From Symbiobacteriaceae bacterium (GTDB lineage: Bacteria > Bacillota > JAAYKD01 > WRDA01): a DNA stretch of 6,139 nt. A model generated the notes under the pieces. The model worked only from the letters and a program-made list of their open reading frames with translations. It made no database searches and was not told the DNA's origin. Shown piece by piece: positions 5,989 to 6,139 of this stretch. A program made the translations under genes and the position numbers. Each line of letters opens with the position of its first letter. Within the stretch, counting starts at the first letter, position 1. The stretch is from assembly GCA_009779515.1 (NCBI GenBank), contig WREE01000123.1:1-6139 (forward strand). The letters are read 5' to 3'.

Positions 5989-6139
5989 ATGGAAATTAAA
6001 AGACACGAATCTGGTTCCAGGTTAAGTACTGCGGTGGAGTATGGCGGAATAATTTACTTCGCTGGACTCGTGGGAAAAGGCGACACGATGACAGAGCAAG
6101 CAAAATCCATACTTACTAGATACGAGGAACTATTTGACA
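5989..6139 (+). CDS. RidA/YjgF/YER057c/UK114 family protein, N-terminal part, cut by window edge
   Basis: The 50 visible residues fit the N-terminus of a RidA-superfamily protein: MEIKRHESGSRLSTAVEYGG, then IIYFAGLVGKGDTMTEQAKSILTRYEELF. The motif R-(M/L)-S-x-AV-x-Y-x-G-x-x-Y-x-AG-x-V and the following glutamine-containing helix are typical. Classic RidA is a small trimeric cytosolic enzyme that hydrolyses reactive enamine/imine intermediates from PLP-dependent amino acid breakdown. This protein lacks the APxAIGPYSQA opening of RidA proper, so it probably belongs to another Rid subgroup whose activity is less certain; the diagnostic Arg near residue 105 lies beyond the window. The ATG start has AAGGGGTG (5973-5980) 8 nt upstream. 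It is divergent from the oxidoreductase and has a strong promoter. A full protein would be expected to be about 115-130 aa. Confidence 0.82.
   Translation, partial: MEIKRHESGSRLSTAVEYGGIIYFAGLVGKGDTMTEQAKSILTRYEELFD

Noticed and set aside
1..6139. tRNA, rRNA, CRISPR array, insertion sequence or large repeats
   Set aside because: No cloverleaf-like segment, regularly spaced repeats, transposase motif or terminal inverted repeats were found on reading both strands.

Overview
The window looks like a chromosomal stretch from a low-to-moderate GC, anaerobic-type Gram-positive bacterium (Firmicutes, probably a clostridial lineage). The reasons are strong purine-rich ribosome binding sites in front of every gene, frequent TTG/GTG starts, ispE beside a clostridial-type small zincin metallopeptidase, and a clean sigma-A-like promoter. 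The lineage is an inference; nothing in the window fixes the species.

Layout from left to right. (1) Positions 1-186, minus strand: the N-terminal part of an M24 family (Xaa-Pro dipeptidase-like) aminopeptidase, running off the left edge, with its own extended -10 promoter just after the ispE stop. (2) 230-1123, minus: ispE, the CDP-methylerythritol kinase of the MEP isoprenoid pathway. (3) 1213-1614, plus: a small HExxH metallopeptidase, divergent from ispE. (4) 1634-1667: a strong hairpin between convergent genes, a likely bidirectional terminator. (5) 1675-2424, minus: a creatininase-family amidohydrolase with a TTG start. (6) 2460-4487, minus: a cytoplasmic S9 (acylaminoacyl-peptidase/prolyl-oligopeptidase type) serine peptidase, 35 nt upstream of the creatininase gene and probably co-transcribed with it. 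(7) 4596-5654, minus: a Gfo/Idh/MocA NAD(P)-dependent oxidoreductase. (8) 5655-5988: a 334-nt divergent intergenic region. (9) 5989 to the right edge, plus: the start of a RidA/YjgF-family gene with a good promoter and an operator-like dyad over its -35 box.

Functionally the minus-strand run (oxidoreductase, S9 peptidase, creatininase-like amidohydrolase) together with the flanking RidA-family gene and M24 peptidase suggests intracellular breakdown of peptides or amides and handling of reactive nitrogen intermediates. That link rests only on neighbourhood. ispE is a housekeeping gene. I found no mobile element, CRISPR array, RNA gene or clearly new system; the points most worth checking are the non-canonical metal-site pattern of the creatininase homologue and the regulatory dyad ahead of the RidA-family gene.
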